In this document: positions 1 to 5,922 of the stretch, in pieces
Layout of the letters: every line of letters begins with the position of its first letter
Position numbering within the stretch: the stretch's first letter is position 1
Assembly (NCBI GenBank): GCA_036337765.1
Contig: JAYZDP010000099.1
Span: 1-6,268, forward strand
DNA from: JAYZDP01 sp036337765
GTDB lineage: Bacteria > Acidobacteriota > Thermoanaerobaculia > Multivoradales > Multivoraceae
Direction of reading: 5' to 3'
Length of the DNA: 6,268 bases
The notes under the pieces: generated by a model
Told to the model about the DNA's origin: nothing
What the model saw: only the letters and a program-made list of their open reading frames with translations
Database searches by the model: none
Translations under genes and position numbers: made by a program

Positions 1-40
1 AGTTGCTCGACACCGCGGCCTGACCACGGAGCTGGCCTGA
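1..40 (+). CDS. C-terminal tail of an upstream gene (partial, frame uncertain)
   Basis: The left edge probably holds the last codons of a preceding gene, but two frames compete. One reads L-L-D-T-A-A and stops at TGA 21-23; its codons all end in G or C, like the genes downstream. The other reads V-A-R-H-R-G-L-T-T-E-L-A and stops at TGA 38-40, sharing its last base with the next ATG. The third frame stays open and runs into the next gene, so an unusually long version of that gene cannot be excluded either. I favour the stop at 23 on codon usage, but too little is present to name a product. If a gene does end here, it is probably in the same operon. Confidence 0.3.
   Translation, partial: VARHRGLTTELA
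28..31 (+). promoter_or_regulatory. Ribosome binding site for the first BatD-like gene
   Basis: GGAG lies 8 bases ahead of the ATG at 40. It supports that start over the in-frame ATGs at 160 and 166, which would leave almost no basic n-region before the hydrophobic segment. Confidence 0.5.
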
Positions 41-909
41 TGCTTGCTGTGTCTGGGAGTGGGCGCGTTCAGGCGTCGAAGCGAGGCGCTCTGGCCTCGC
101 TTCGAGGCACACTTGCCCGTGCCGCTGCGCCGATTTGGCGCGTCTCAGCCCTGGGGTGGATGGTGATGGCGACAGCGATGACTCTGACGGCGCAGATCGG
201 AACCGAGCCGGAAGTCGAGGTGCAGGCCTCGACCGCGACGCCGAGGATCGGAGAGTCGTTCGAGCTCGAGGTGGCTGTGACTTGGTCCGGCACTGAGAGT
301 GGCGGGGAGCTCTTGCCACCGAAGATCGAAATTCCCGCGGGAGTCGAGGCGGGCGAGCTGCGCGCGACCAGTGCCGTCGGTGGCCGGCTCGGTGTGGTCT
401 ATGGCCTCGAGCTGGTCGGCCTCGAGGCTGGACGGGTGACACTCGGACCCATCGAGGTCCGCTACCGCAGGCAGGGAAGTGAGGAAGTAGCCGTATTGAT
501 CTTCCCGGGACCGGATGTCGAGGTTCGGGCCCGTTCGCGTTTCTGGCTCTTGGCCGTGGGAGTGCTAGTGGCGGGCGGTCTCGGCTGGCTCGGCTTCATG
601 AGGCTGCGCGGATCCGGAGACGAGGACGCCCCGGTCTCCGTGAGTCCCCGACAGTTGCTAGAAGGCGCCCGGCGATGCCGGTTGGACGCAGACGTGGCAG
701 GCTGTCTGGAGGCGCTGGCGTCGACGGCCGCGTTGATCGACGAATACGCTCCTGAGCTTTCGTCGCGCATCGCAGGCCTTGTCGAAAGGGCACGCTTTGG
801 TGGAGAGTCGCCATCGAGAAGCGAGCTGGCGGGTCTCGAGCGTGAGCTGGAGCTGCGGATCGGCGAGATGGAATCGACTAGGGGAGACGGTGATGACGCA
901 GGTGAGTAA
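40..909 (+). CDS. BatD-like single-span membrane protein, short form
   Basis: This 289-residue protein has the layout of a shortened BatD. A basic N-terminus is followed by a hydrophobic stretch (about 35-51) that could be a signal peptide cleaved after L-T-A (49-51). A beta-rich extracytoplasmic domain (about 57-163) includes the R-I-G-E-S-F-E-L-E-V segment typical of BatD-type Ig-like folds. A membrane span (about 168-187) and a basic stop-transfer come next, then a helical, probably cytosolic tail (about 203-280). The tail contains R-F-G-G and S-R-S-E-L-A-G-L, which resembles the C-terminus of full BatD proteins. BatD proteins usually carry several beta domains and are about twice this length, so this is a single-domain version. 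The last 17 bases overlap the moxR gene, which suggests a partner role for that ATPase. The n-region of about 34 residues is long, so a later start is possible. The BatD relationship is inferred from layout and motifs, not a search. Confidence 0.65.
   Translation: MLAVSGSGRVQASKRGALASLRGTLARAAAPIWRVSALGWMVMATAMTLTAQIGTEPEVEVQASTATPRIGESFELEVAVTWSGTESGGELLPPKIEIPAGVEAGELRATSAVGGRLGVVYGLELVGLEAGRVTLGPIEVRYRRQGSEEVAVLIFPGPDVEVRARSRFWLLAVGVLVAGGLGWLGFMRLRGSGDEDAPVSVSPRQLLEGARRCRLDADVAGCLEALASTAALIDEYAPELSSRIAGLVERARFGGESPSRSELAGLERELELRIGEMESTRGDGDDAGE
881..886 (+). promoter_or_regulatory. Ribosome binding site for moxR
   Basis: GGGGAG lies 6 bases before the ATG at 893, inside the end of the preceding gene. 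It decides against an in-frame TTG at 779 that would add 38 residues unlike the family. GTG at 890 is a less likely neighbour start. Confidence 0.6.
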
Positions 910-1882
910 GGATCTGGAACGAGAGATCGCCGACAAGAGCGCGGTTCTCGAACGCGTGCGCAGCGAGCTGCGCCAGATCGTGGTCGGGCAGACGGAGATG
1001 CTCGATCGCCTGCTGCTGGCGCTGATCGCGGACGGCCATTTGCTGATCGAGGGGATTCCCGGCCTGGCCAAGACCACCGCGATCAAGGCACTGGCGCAGT
1101 GCGTCGCCGCGGACTTCTCACGGATTCAGTTCACGCCGGATCTGCTACCCGCCGACTTGGTAGGAACCCAGATCTATCGTCCCGGTGACCAGAGATTCGA
1201 GATCAAGCAGGGACCCGTGTTCACGAATCTCCTGCTGGCGGACGAGATCAACCGCGCGCCGGCCAAGGTACAGAGCGCCCTGCTCGAGGCAATGCAGGAG
1301 AGGCAAGTAACGCTGGGCGACGAGACTCGAAGCCTGCCGGACCCCTTCCTGGTCCTCGCTACCCAGAATCCGATCGAGCAGGAGGGTACCTACCCATTGC
1401 CGGAGGCCCAGGTCGACCGGTTCATGCTCAAGGTGAGGGTCGGCTACCCGGACAAGGTCGAGGAGAAGGAGATCATGCGTCGGATGACGACGCGCCAGCT
1501 CGTCGAGCTCGACGAGGTCATGACACTGGCGGATCTACACGAGATCCGGGAGCTGGCCAATGCGGTCTACGTCGACGAGAAGGTCGAGGACTACATCGTC
1601 GATGTGGTTTTCGCCACACGTGAGCCGGCCGCCTACGATCTGGGCCGGCTCGACAAGTTGATCGAGTACGGAGCGTCGCCTCGTGCCACGATCTACCTCG
1701 CCCAAGCGGCGAAGGTGCATGCCTTCATGTCGGACAGGGCCTACGTGACGCCACAGGACGTTAAGAGCATCGGTCCAGATGTGCTGCGTCATCGCGTGCT
1801 CATCTCGTACGAGGCCGAGGCGCGAGAGCTCGATTCAGACGACCTGGTGCGAGACATCTTCAACACCGTCGACGTCCCATGA
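893..1882 (+). CDS. moxR: MoxR-family AAA+ ATPase
   Basis: A cytosolic AAA+ ATPase of the MoxR family, which acts as a chaperone-like motor for VWA-domain partners. The 329 residues are a normal family length. The key elements are present: Walker A G-I-P-G-L-A-K-T-T at 54-62 with K60; F-T-P-D-L-L-P-A-D at 80-88; Walker B L-L-A-D-E-I-N-R at 114-121 with D117 and E118; the R-A-P-A-K-V-Q-S-A-L-L-E-A-M-Q-E block to 136; sensor 1 A-T-Q-N-P at 156-160; P-L-P-E-A-Q-V-D-R-F at 168-177; and sensor 2 in the lid as G-A-S-P-R-A at 260-265. A lid domain follows to the C-terminus. Nothing is missing, so the enzyme should be active. The ATG at 893 overlaps the preceding gene by 17 bases, and the stop TGA (1880-1882) overlaps the DUF58 start as ATGA. 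This moxR–DUF58 pairing is the core of the Bat-type operon. Confidence 0.96.
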   Translation: MTQVSKDLEREIADKSAVLERVRSELRQIVVGQTEMLDRLLLALIADGHLLIEGIPGLAKTTAIKALAQCVAADFSRIQFTPDLLPADLVGTQIYRPGDQRFEIKQGPVFTNLLLADEINRAPAKVQSALLEAMQERQVTLGDETRSLPDPFLVLATQNPIEQEGTYPLPEAQVDRFMLKVRVGYPDKVEEKEIMRRMTTRQLVELDEVMTLADLHEIRELANAVYVDEKVEDYIVDVVFATREPAAYDLGRLDKLIEYGASPRATIYLAQAAKVHAFMSDRAYVTPQDVKSIGPDVLRHRVLISYEAEARELDSDDLVRDIFNTVDVP

Positions 1883-2829
1883 TCGGAACGCGCGAAGCCG
1901 ACCGTAGGGTTGGGGATCCGCGCTCCGTTGGCGACGCGCAGACGCTGCCAGCGGAGCTGTTCGCACAGATTCGCGGCATCCAGATCCGCGCCCAGCGTCT
2001 GGTCACGGATCTGCTAGCGGGCGAGTACGAGAGTGCCTTCAAGGGCCGGGGGATGGAGTTCGAAGAAGTACGGGAGTACCAGCCTGGCGACGACATCCGC
2101 CACATCGAGTGGAACGTCACCGCCCGCATGAACCACCCGTTCGTCAAGGAGCACCGCGAAGAGCGGGAGCTGACCGTGATGTTGCTGGTCGACGTCAGCT
2201 CGTCGGGCCTATTCGGCACCCACTCGAAGCTGAAGAGCGAGGTGGCGGCCGAAGTCGCGGCGATTCTGGCCTACACCGCGATTCGTTCCCATGACCGTGT
2301 CGGCCTGATCGTCTTCTCCGATCGCATCGAGCTCTTCATTCCGCCCAAGAAGGGCCGCGGGCACGTCTGGCGCGTGATCCGGGAGATTCACACCTTCCGG
2401 TCCCGCCGACGGGCCACCGATCTGGACCTCGCGCTCGAATATCTTGGCCGTGTCGTTCGTCGCCGAGCGGTAGTCTTCGTGCTGTCGGATTTTCTGGACG
2501 AGGGCTTCGGTGAGCGGCTGCGGATCGCCGCTAAGCGCCACGACGTCACCGCCGTGAGGGTGGCTGATCGGCGCGAAGCCGAGCTGCCGGCGGTCGGTCT
2601 GATCGAGCTCGAAGATGCCGAGACCGGGGAGATCGTGATCGTCGACACATCCGACCTGGCGACGACTACGGATTTCCGAGATCTCAGTGCGCGAGAGCGG
2701 GGAGAAAGGTCTGCACTGTTTCGCGAGGCGGGAGTCGGCGAGATCGACATCTGGACGGATGAGGCTTATGTAGACGCGATCGTTCGCTACTTTCGCGCGC
2801 GCGAGAAGCGGAGGGGGAGATGGAGCTGA
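1879..2829 (+). CDS. DUF58 domain protein with VWA-type metal site
   Basis: A 316-residue soluble protein of the DUF58 family, the usual cytosolic companion of MoxR. The family signature runs from about 54 to 83: F-K-G-R-G-M-E-F then V-R-E-Y-Q-P-G-D-D-I-R and W-N-V-T-A-R. The position that is commonly D in the I-D-W triplet is E here (H-I-E-W, 75-78). A VWA-like fold follows with the metal-site motif D-V-S-S-S at 105-109, a probable T180 in the A-T-D-L segment, and D204 in V-L-S-D-F. All three MIDAS elements therefore appear intact. There is no membrane span, unlike the longer membrane-bound DUF58 proteins. The start ATG (1879) shares four bases with the moxR stop. I see no Shine-Dalgarno-like sequence in the bases just upstream, so translation probably depends on ribosomes finishing moxR. 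Its exact biochemical role is not known; a scaffold or adaptor for MoxR is the usual view. Confidence 0.92.
   Translation: MIGTREADRRVGDPRSVGDAQTLPAELFAQIRGIQIRAQRLVTDLLAGEYESAFKGRGMEFEEVREYQPGDDIRHIEWNVTARMNHPFVKEHREERELTVMLLVDVSSSGLFGTHSKLKSEVAAEVAAILAYTAIRSHDRVGLIVFSDRIELFIPPKKGRGHVWRVIREIHTFRSRRRATDLDLALEYLGRVVRRRAVVFVLSDFLDEGFGERLRIAAKRHDVTAVRVADRREAELPAVGLIELEDAETGEIVIVDTSDLATTTDFRDLSARERGERSALFREAGVGEIDIWTDEAYVDAIVRYFRAREKRRGRWS
2811..2817 (+). promoter_or_regulatory. Purine-rich ribosome binding site for the second BatD-like gene
   Basis: GAGGGGG lies just ahead of the ATG at 2820, inside the last codons of the DUF58 gene. It supports the 10-base overlapping start. Confidence 0.55.
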
Positions 2830-3827
2830 ACGCGCCGTGCGCCGTCGGCGTGGTTGTGCTGCTGGTCGGTGTCGTGGCCTGTCAGCGGGAGCGGGTCGCG
2901 CCGGCTACCCCGGACGACCAGCCTCCGGTCAGTGCGCAGGCGGCAGTCGATCGCGCGGTGGCCTCGACGGGCGATCGCCTCGAGTTCTCGCTCGAGGTGC
3001 AGTACGGGCCGGGCTACGAGATCGAGATCGACGAGATCGCCGACGACATCGAGGGGTTCCGGCTCTTGGACCTCGGTAGCGTGAGCGGGACGGTACGCGG
3101 CAGGAAGCAGCGTCGCGACACCTATGTGTTACGAGCGGATCTCATCGGCTCCTACATTTTGCCGCCGGTGAAGGTCCGCTTCCGAAAGCAGAGCGCGGCT
3201 GGCGGCGAGCTCGGAGGCTGGCAGGAGATCGAGACATCGCGGATTTTCGTGGAGATCGAATCCGTCGTTGCTCGCGATGCCGACGCCACGGACGTGCGCG
3301 ACATCAAGCCGATTCGGGAGATCGACGCACCCTTCCCCTGGTACGGATGGATCGGCATCGGCGTCGGCCTGGTCGGTGCGGCGATCGCCGGGTTTCTGTG
3401 GTGGCGGGGTCGTCGACGGCAAGTCGTGGCGACGCCTCCGATCCCCGCTCACATCGTGGCCCTCGAAGCGCTGCAGAGGCTGCGCCACGGCGAGCTCGGC
3501 GATGCAGAGGCGATCCGTCTGTTGCACTTCGCGCTGTCCGAGGTGGTGCGTGCTTACGTTGAGGGGCGCTTCGCACTCAACGCCACCGACCTGACCACCG
3601 AGGAGATCCTCGACGTTGCACCTTCGCTCGAGTTGTCAGAGGAGGATCTCGGTCGTCTCGGCTCGATCCTCACTGACTCGGACCAGGTCAAGTTCGCGCG
3701 TCACGAGCCCGGCTCTGAAGACATCTCTTCCATCTTCGAGCGATCCCTGACCTTTGTCGGCAGTACCCTGCCAAGGGCGGTCGCGGACGACAATGGTGGT
3801 GGCGCAGATCAGGAGCCCGCGCCTTGA
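2820..3827 (+). CDS. BatD/DUF4381-like membrane protein with lipoprotein-type signal
   Basis: This 335-residue protein sits where Bat operons often carry a DUF4381 or BatD-like gene, between DUF58 and the first VWA gene. A hydrophobic N-terminus ends in the lipobox-like V-V-A-C, with cysteine 21 as the possible lipidated residue. A beta-rich extracytoplasmic domain (about 38-150) is followed by D-I-K-P-I-R-E-I (161-168), a segment typical of BatD proteins just before the membrane. The span is about 174-194, followed by R-G-R-R-R. The helical, probably cytosolic tail has L-R-H-G-E near 221-225, a V-V-R-A-Y-V-E-G-R-F block (242-251), T-T-E-E-I-L (259-264), and D-x-x-K-F-A-R-H near 288-295, all hallmarks of BatD/DUF4381 tails. 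A lipid anchor plus a membrane span is unusual; type I cleavage or an uncleaved anchor are alternatives. It overlaps DUF58 by 10 bases and batA by 4. Role inferred: linking periplasmic VWA proteins to the cytosolic ATPase. Confidence 0.82.
   Translation: MELNAPCAVGVVVLLVGVVACQRERVAPATPDDQPPVSAQAAVDRAVASTGDRLEFSLEVQYGPGYEIEIDEIADDIEGFRLLDLGSVSGTVRGRKQRRDTYVLRADLIGSYILPPVKVRFRKQSAAGGELGGWQEIETSRIFVEIESVVARDADATDVRDIKPIREIDAPFPWYGWIGIGVGLVGAAIAGFLWWRGRRRQVVATPPIPAHIVALEALQRLRHGELGDAEAIRLLHFALSEVVRAYVEGRFALNATDLTTEEILDVAPSLELSEEDLGRLGSILTDSDQVKFARHEPGSEDISSIFERSLTFVGSTLPRAVADDNGGGADQEPAP
3811..3815 (+). promoter_or_regulatory. Ribosome binding site that fixes the TTG start of batA
   Basis: A clear AGGAG stands 8 bases before TTG 3824-3826, good spacing. 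The reading frame from that TTG begins M-T-F-D-D-P-L-L-L-W, the expected opening of BatA proteins, so the TTG is the start despite being a rare codon. It overlaps the previous stop as TTGA. Confidence 0.75.
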
Positions 3828-4849
3828 CCTTTGACGATCCGTTGCTGCTGTGGGGGCTCGTTCCGCTCTACGTGGCGTGGGTCGCAGCGTGGACGGTGTT
3901 GCCGATTGTGCGCCGTCGCGGTGGGCGGGAGGCCGCCGTGCGTTACTCGGGCGTGCGTCCGATCAAACAGTTGGGGACGTCCTGGGCGATTTGGGGACGT
4001 CGCGTGGCACAGGGGCTGCGCCTGATCGTGCTGGCGCTGGTCGTGACCGCGATGGCGCGACCCCAGACGGGTCGGAAGCTCACACAGATCTCCAGCGAGG
4101 GTATCGATATCGTCCTGGTACTCGACACCTCAGGCAGCATGCAGGCACTCGACCTCGATGCTGGGCGCCCGATCCAGAGGCGCCGCAACCGGCTCGAGAT
4201 CGCGAAAGGCGTGGTTCAGCAGTTCGTCGAGCGCCGCGAGCAGGACCAGGTGGGGCTGGTGGTGTTCGGTGAAGAGGCGTTCACGCAGTGCCCCCTGACG
4301 CTCGATCATGGCGTGCTGGTCAGCTTTCTCGACGACATCGAGATCGGTATCGCGGGGGATCGAACTGCGATCGGCTCGGCGCTGGGGACCGCGGTTAAGC
4401 GGCTTCGCGACTCGGAGGTCAAGTCGAAGGTCATCATCCTGCTCACCGATGGTCGCAACAACGCCGGCACGCTGGCGCCCATGACGGCTGCCGAAGTGGC
4501 GACGACCTACGGCGTGAAGATCTATGCCATCGGTGCTGGTACTCGTGGCAAGGCGCCATTCTTGGTGGACTCGCTGTTTGGGCAACGAGTCGTGCATCAG
4601 GACGTCGAGATCGACGACGAGCAGCTGCGCCAGATGGCCGAAACAACCGGGGGGGCATACTTCCGCGCGGAGGATAGCCAGGCCCTCGCCAAGATCTATG
4701 ACGAGATCGACGAGCTCGAACGGACCGAGATCGAGACCGACTCGTACATGGAATATGACGAGCGCTTCTCGTGGTTCGTCCTACCGGCGATCGGCCTCCT
4801 GCTGGTCGAGGTCACCCTCCTGGGGACCCGTTTCCGGAAACTCCCATGA
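3824..4849 (+). CDS. batA: BatA: membrane-anchored VWA-domain protein
   Basis: BatA-type protein of 341 residues, normal for the family. Membrane helices are predicted at about 7-28 and 62-78. The loop between them is rich in arginine and lysine (R30-R60) and so should be cytosolic, which places the VWA domain (about 93-290) in the periplasm. A third helix (315-334) and a basic tail end the protein. The MIDAS is complete: D-T-S-G-S-M at 101-106, T181 in D-R-T-A-I-G, and D209 in L-L-T-D-G-R-N-N. Other BatA hallmarks are F-T-Q-C-P-L-T-L-D (153-161), I-Y-A-I-G-A-G-T, and A-E-T-T-G-G-A-Y-F-R. The start is TTG with a good ribosome binding site, overlapping the previous stop; the end overlaps batB as ATGA. 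Family members bind divalent metal through MIDAS and are thought to form a membrane complex with BatB and TPR proteins. The only cysteine is C156, in the extracytoplasmic domain. Confidence 0.95.
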   Translation: MTFDDPLLLWGLVPLYVAWVAAWTVLPIVRRRGGREAAVRYSGVRPIKQLGTSWAIWGRRVAQGLRLIVLALVVTAMARPQTGRKLTQISSEGIDIVLVLDTSGSMQALDLDAGRPIQRRRNRLEIAKGVVQQFVERREQDQVGLVVFGEEAFTQCPLTLDHGVLVSFLDDIEIGIAGDRTAIGSALGTAVKRLRDSEVKSKVIILLTDGRNNAGTLAPMTAAEVATTYGVKIYAIGAGTRGKAPFLVDSLFGQRVVHQDVEIDDEQLRQMAETTGGAYFRAEDSQALAKIYDEIDELERTEIETDSYMEYDERFSWFVLPAIGLLLVEVTLLGTRFRKLP

Positions 4850-5922
4850 TGCGGTCTTCGCTCCAACGTTGCATCGCGAGTGTGGCTGCTGGTGCACTCA
4901 CGGGTTGCGATGCCCGCATCGGCAACCCGAGCGCGCTGTGGCTGCTGTGGCTGATTCCTCTAGTCGCGCTCTTCTACGTATTCAGCTTTCGCCGACGGGC
5001 GCGGCTGCTAGCGCGGTTCGCGGCAACGCCACTTCTCGAGCGCCTGACCCGTTCGGTCAGCCGGCGCCGGCAGTGGCTAAAGGCGGTGCTCGTGACCGTG
5101 GCGCTGATCGCTCTGATCGGCTCGATCGCTGAGCCGAAGTACGGCTTCACCTGGGAAGAGATGGAGCGCAAGGGCGTGGACGTGATCGTCGCCATCGACG
5201 TCTCGGACAGCATGCTGGTCCGCGATGCCGACACGGGTGGAGGTCTGACCCGCTTGGAACGCGCCAAGCGCGAGATCACGGATCTGCTCCGCATCCTCGA
5301 GGGGGATCGCGTCGGCCTCGTCGCTTTCGCCGGCGTTGCCTTCGTCCAGTGTCCATTGACCTTGGACTACGGTGCGGCAGAGATGTTCCTCGATGCGATC
5401 GATACCGACCTCATTCCGGTGAAGGGCACCGATCTCTCCGCCGCTCTGGAGGTTTCTCTCGAGGCGTTGGCGGGCGGCGCCCGTGAGTCGCTGGCGGTCA
5501 TTCTCATCACCGACGGTGAAGATCACTCCGGCCGTGCACTCGAGGTTGCCGAGACAGCTCGTGACGAGGGGGTGCGGATCTTCCCGATCGGTATAGGGCG
5601 GGATCAGGGCTCGCCAATTCCGGCAGCCGGGGGCGGCTTCCGGCGGACCCGCACGGGCGAGATCGTCCTCAGTCGACTTGACGAACCAACTCTTCAGAAG
5701 ATGGCTCTGGCTAGCGGGGGGCGCTATGTACGCTCGGTGAGCGGCGACGTCGATCTCGAGCAGATCTACTCGGAGGGTATCAAGGCGGTCCTGGAGGACC
5801 AGGAGCTCGTGTCCGAGCGTCGCCAGCGGTGGGAGGAACGGTTTCAATGGCTTCTGGCCATCGCCCTGCCACTGCTGATGATCGAGCCATTGGTCTCAGA
5901 GCGCAAGCGGAGCCGGGCGTGA
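4846..5922 (+). CDS. batB: BatB: second membrane-anchored VWA-domain protein
   Basis: A 358-residue BatB-type protein, paralogous to the gene before it. From about residue 25 it follows the family: G-N-P-S-A-L-W-L-L opens the first helix (about 30-46), a highly basic loop (49-79) is cytosolic, and a second helix spans about 79-95. The periplasmic VWA domain has a complete MIDAS: D-V-S-D-S-M at 118-123, T195 in K-G-T-D-L, and D223 in L-I-T-D-G-E-D-H. V-L-S-R-L-D-E-P-T-L and A-S-G-G-R-Y-V are BatB hallmarks. A last helix (333-349) and basic tail end it. The odd part is the first 24 residues, which end in the lipobox-like L-T-G-C with aspartate next (C21, D22); most BatB proteins begin close to the first helix. 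ATG 4846 overlaps the batA stop as ATGA, with only a weak GGAA (4836-4839) ahead. ATG 4849 is an alternative start; a GTG at 4771 would overlap batA by 79 bases and is unlikely. Confidence 0.94.
   Translation: MMRSSLQRCIASVAAGALTGCDARIGNPSALWLLWLIPLVALFYVFSFRRRARLLARFAATPLLERLTRSVSRRRQWLKAVLVTVALIALIGSIAEPKYGFTWEEMERKGVDVIVAIDVSDSMLVRDADTGGGLTRLERAKREITDLLRILEGDRVGLVAFAGVAFVQCPLTLDYGAAEMFLDAIDTDLIPVKGTDLSAALEVSLEALAGGARESLAVILITDGEDHSGRALEVAETARDEGVRIFPIGIGRDQGSPIPAAGGGFRRTRTGEIVLSRLDEPTLQKMALASGGRYVRSVSGDVDLEQIYSEGIKAVLEDQELVSERRQRWEERFQWLLAIALPLLMIEPLVSERKRSRA
5909..5912 (+). promoter_or_regulatory. Ribosome binding site that supports the GTG start of the TPR gene
   Basis: GGAG lies 6 bases before GTG 5919, inside the last codons of batB. 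The GTG overlaps the batB stop as GTGA, and the frame opens with a signal peptide, so this start fits. Confidence 0.6.

Noticed and set aside
1..39. Promoter for the operon
   Set aside because: No convincing -35/-10 pair is visible in these few bases, which are probably the end of an upstream gene; the promoter is likely outside the window.
779..892. Upstream TTG extension of moxR
   Set aside because: The added 38 residues do not look like a MoxR N-terminus and overlap the previous gene by 131 bases; ATG 893 has a good ribosome binding site.
3019..3054. Repetitive GAGATCGA-like stretch
   Set aside because: It encodes an acidic run of Glu, Ile and Asp in the BatD-like domain using the common GAG, ATC and GAC codons; similar strings occur throughout the window from codon preference, so it is not a separate repeat element.
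3971..4001. Exact 11-base direct repeat (TTGGGGACGTC) with a 20-base period
   Set aside because: It lies inside batA, the copies are read in different frames, and there are only two. No regulatory role can be supported, and a chance match is possible in this composition.
4130..4597. Minus-strand open frame (155 codons) opposite batA
   Set aside because: Shadow of the BatA VWA domain; no ribosome binding site or family features seen.
4771..4845. Upstream GTG extension of batB
   Set aside because: The extra 25 residues are proline- and glycine-rich shadow translation of the BatA C-terminal helix; the ATGA overlap at 4846 is far more usual.
5077..5847. Long open frame on the minus strand (256 codons) opposite batB
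   Set aside because: It lies wholly inside a clear BatB gene, its protein has no recognisable domain, and long antisense frames are expected in GC-rich coding sequence.
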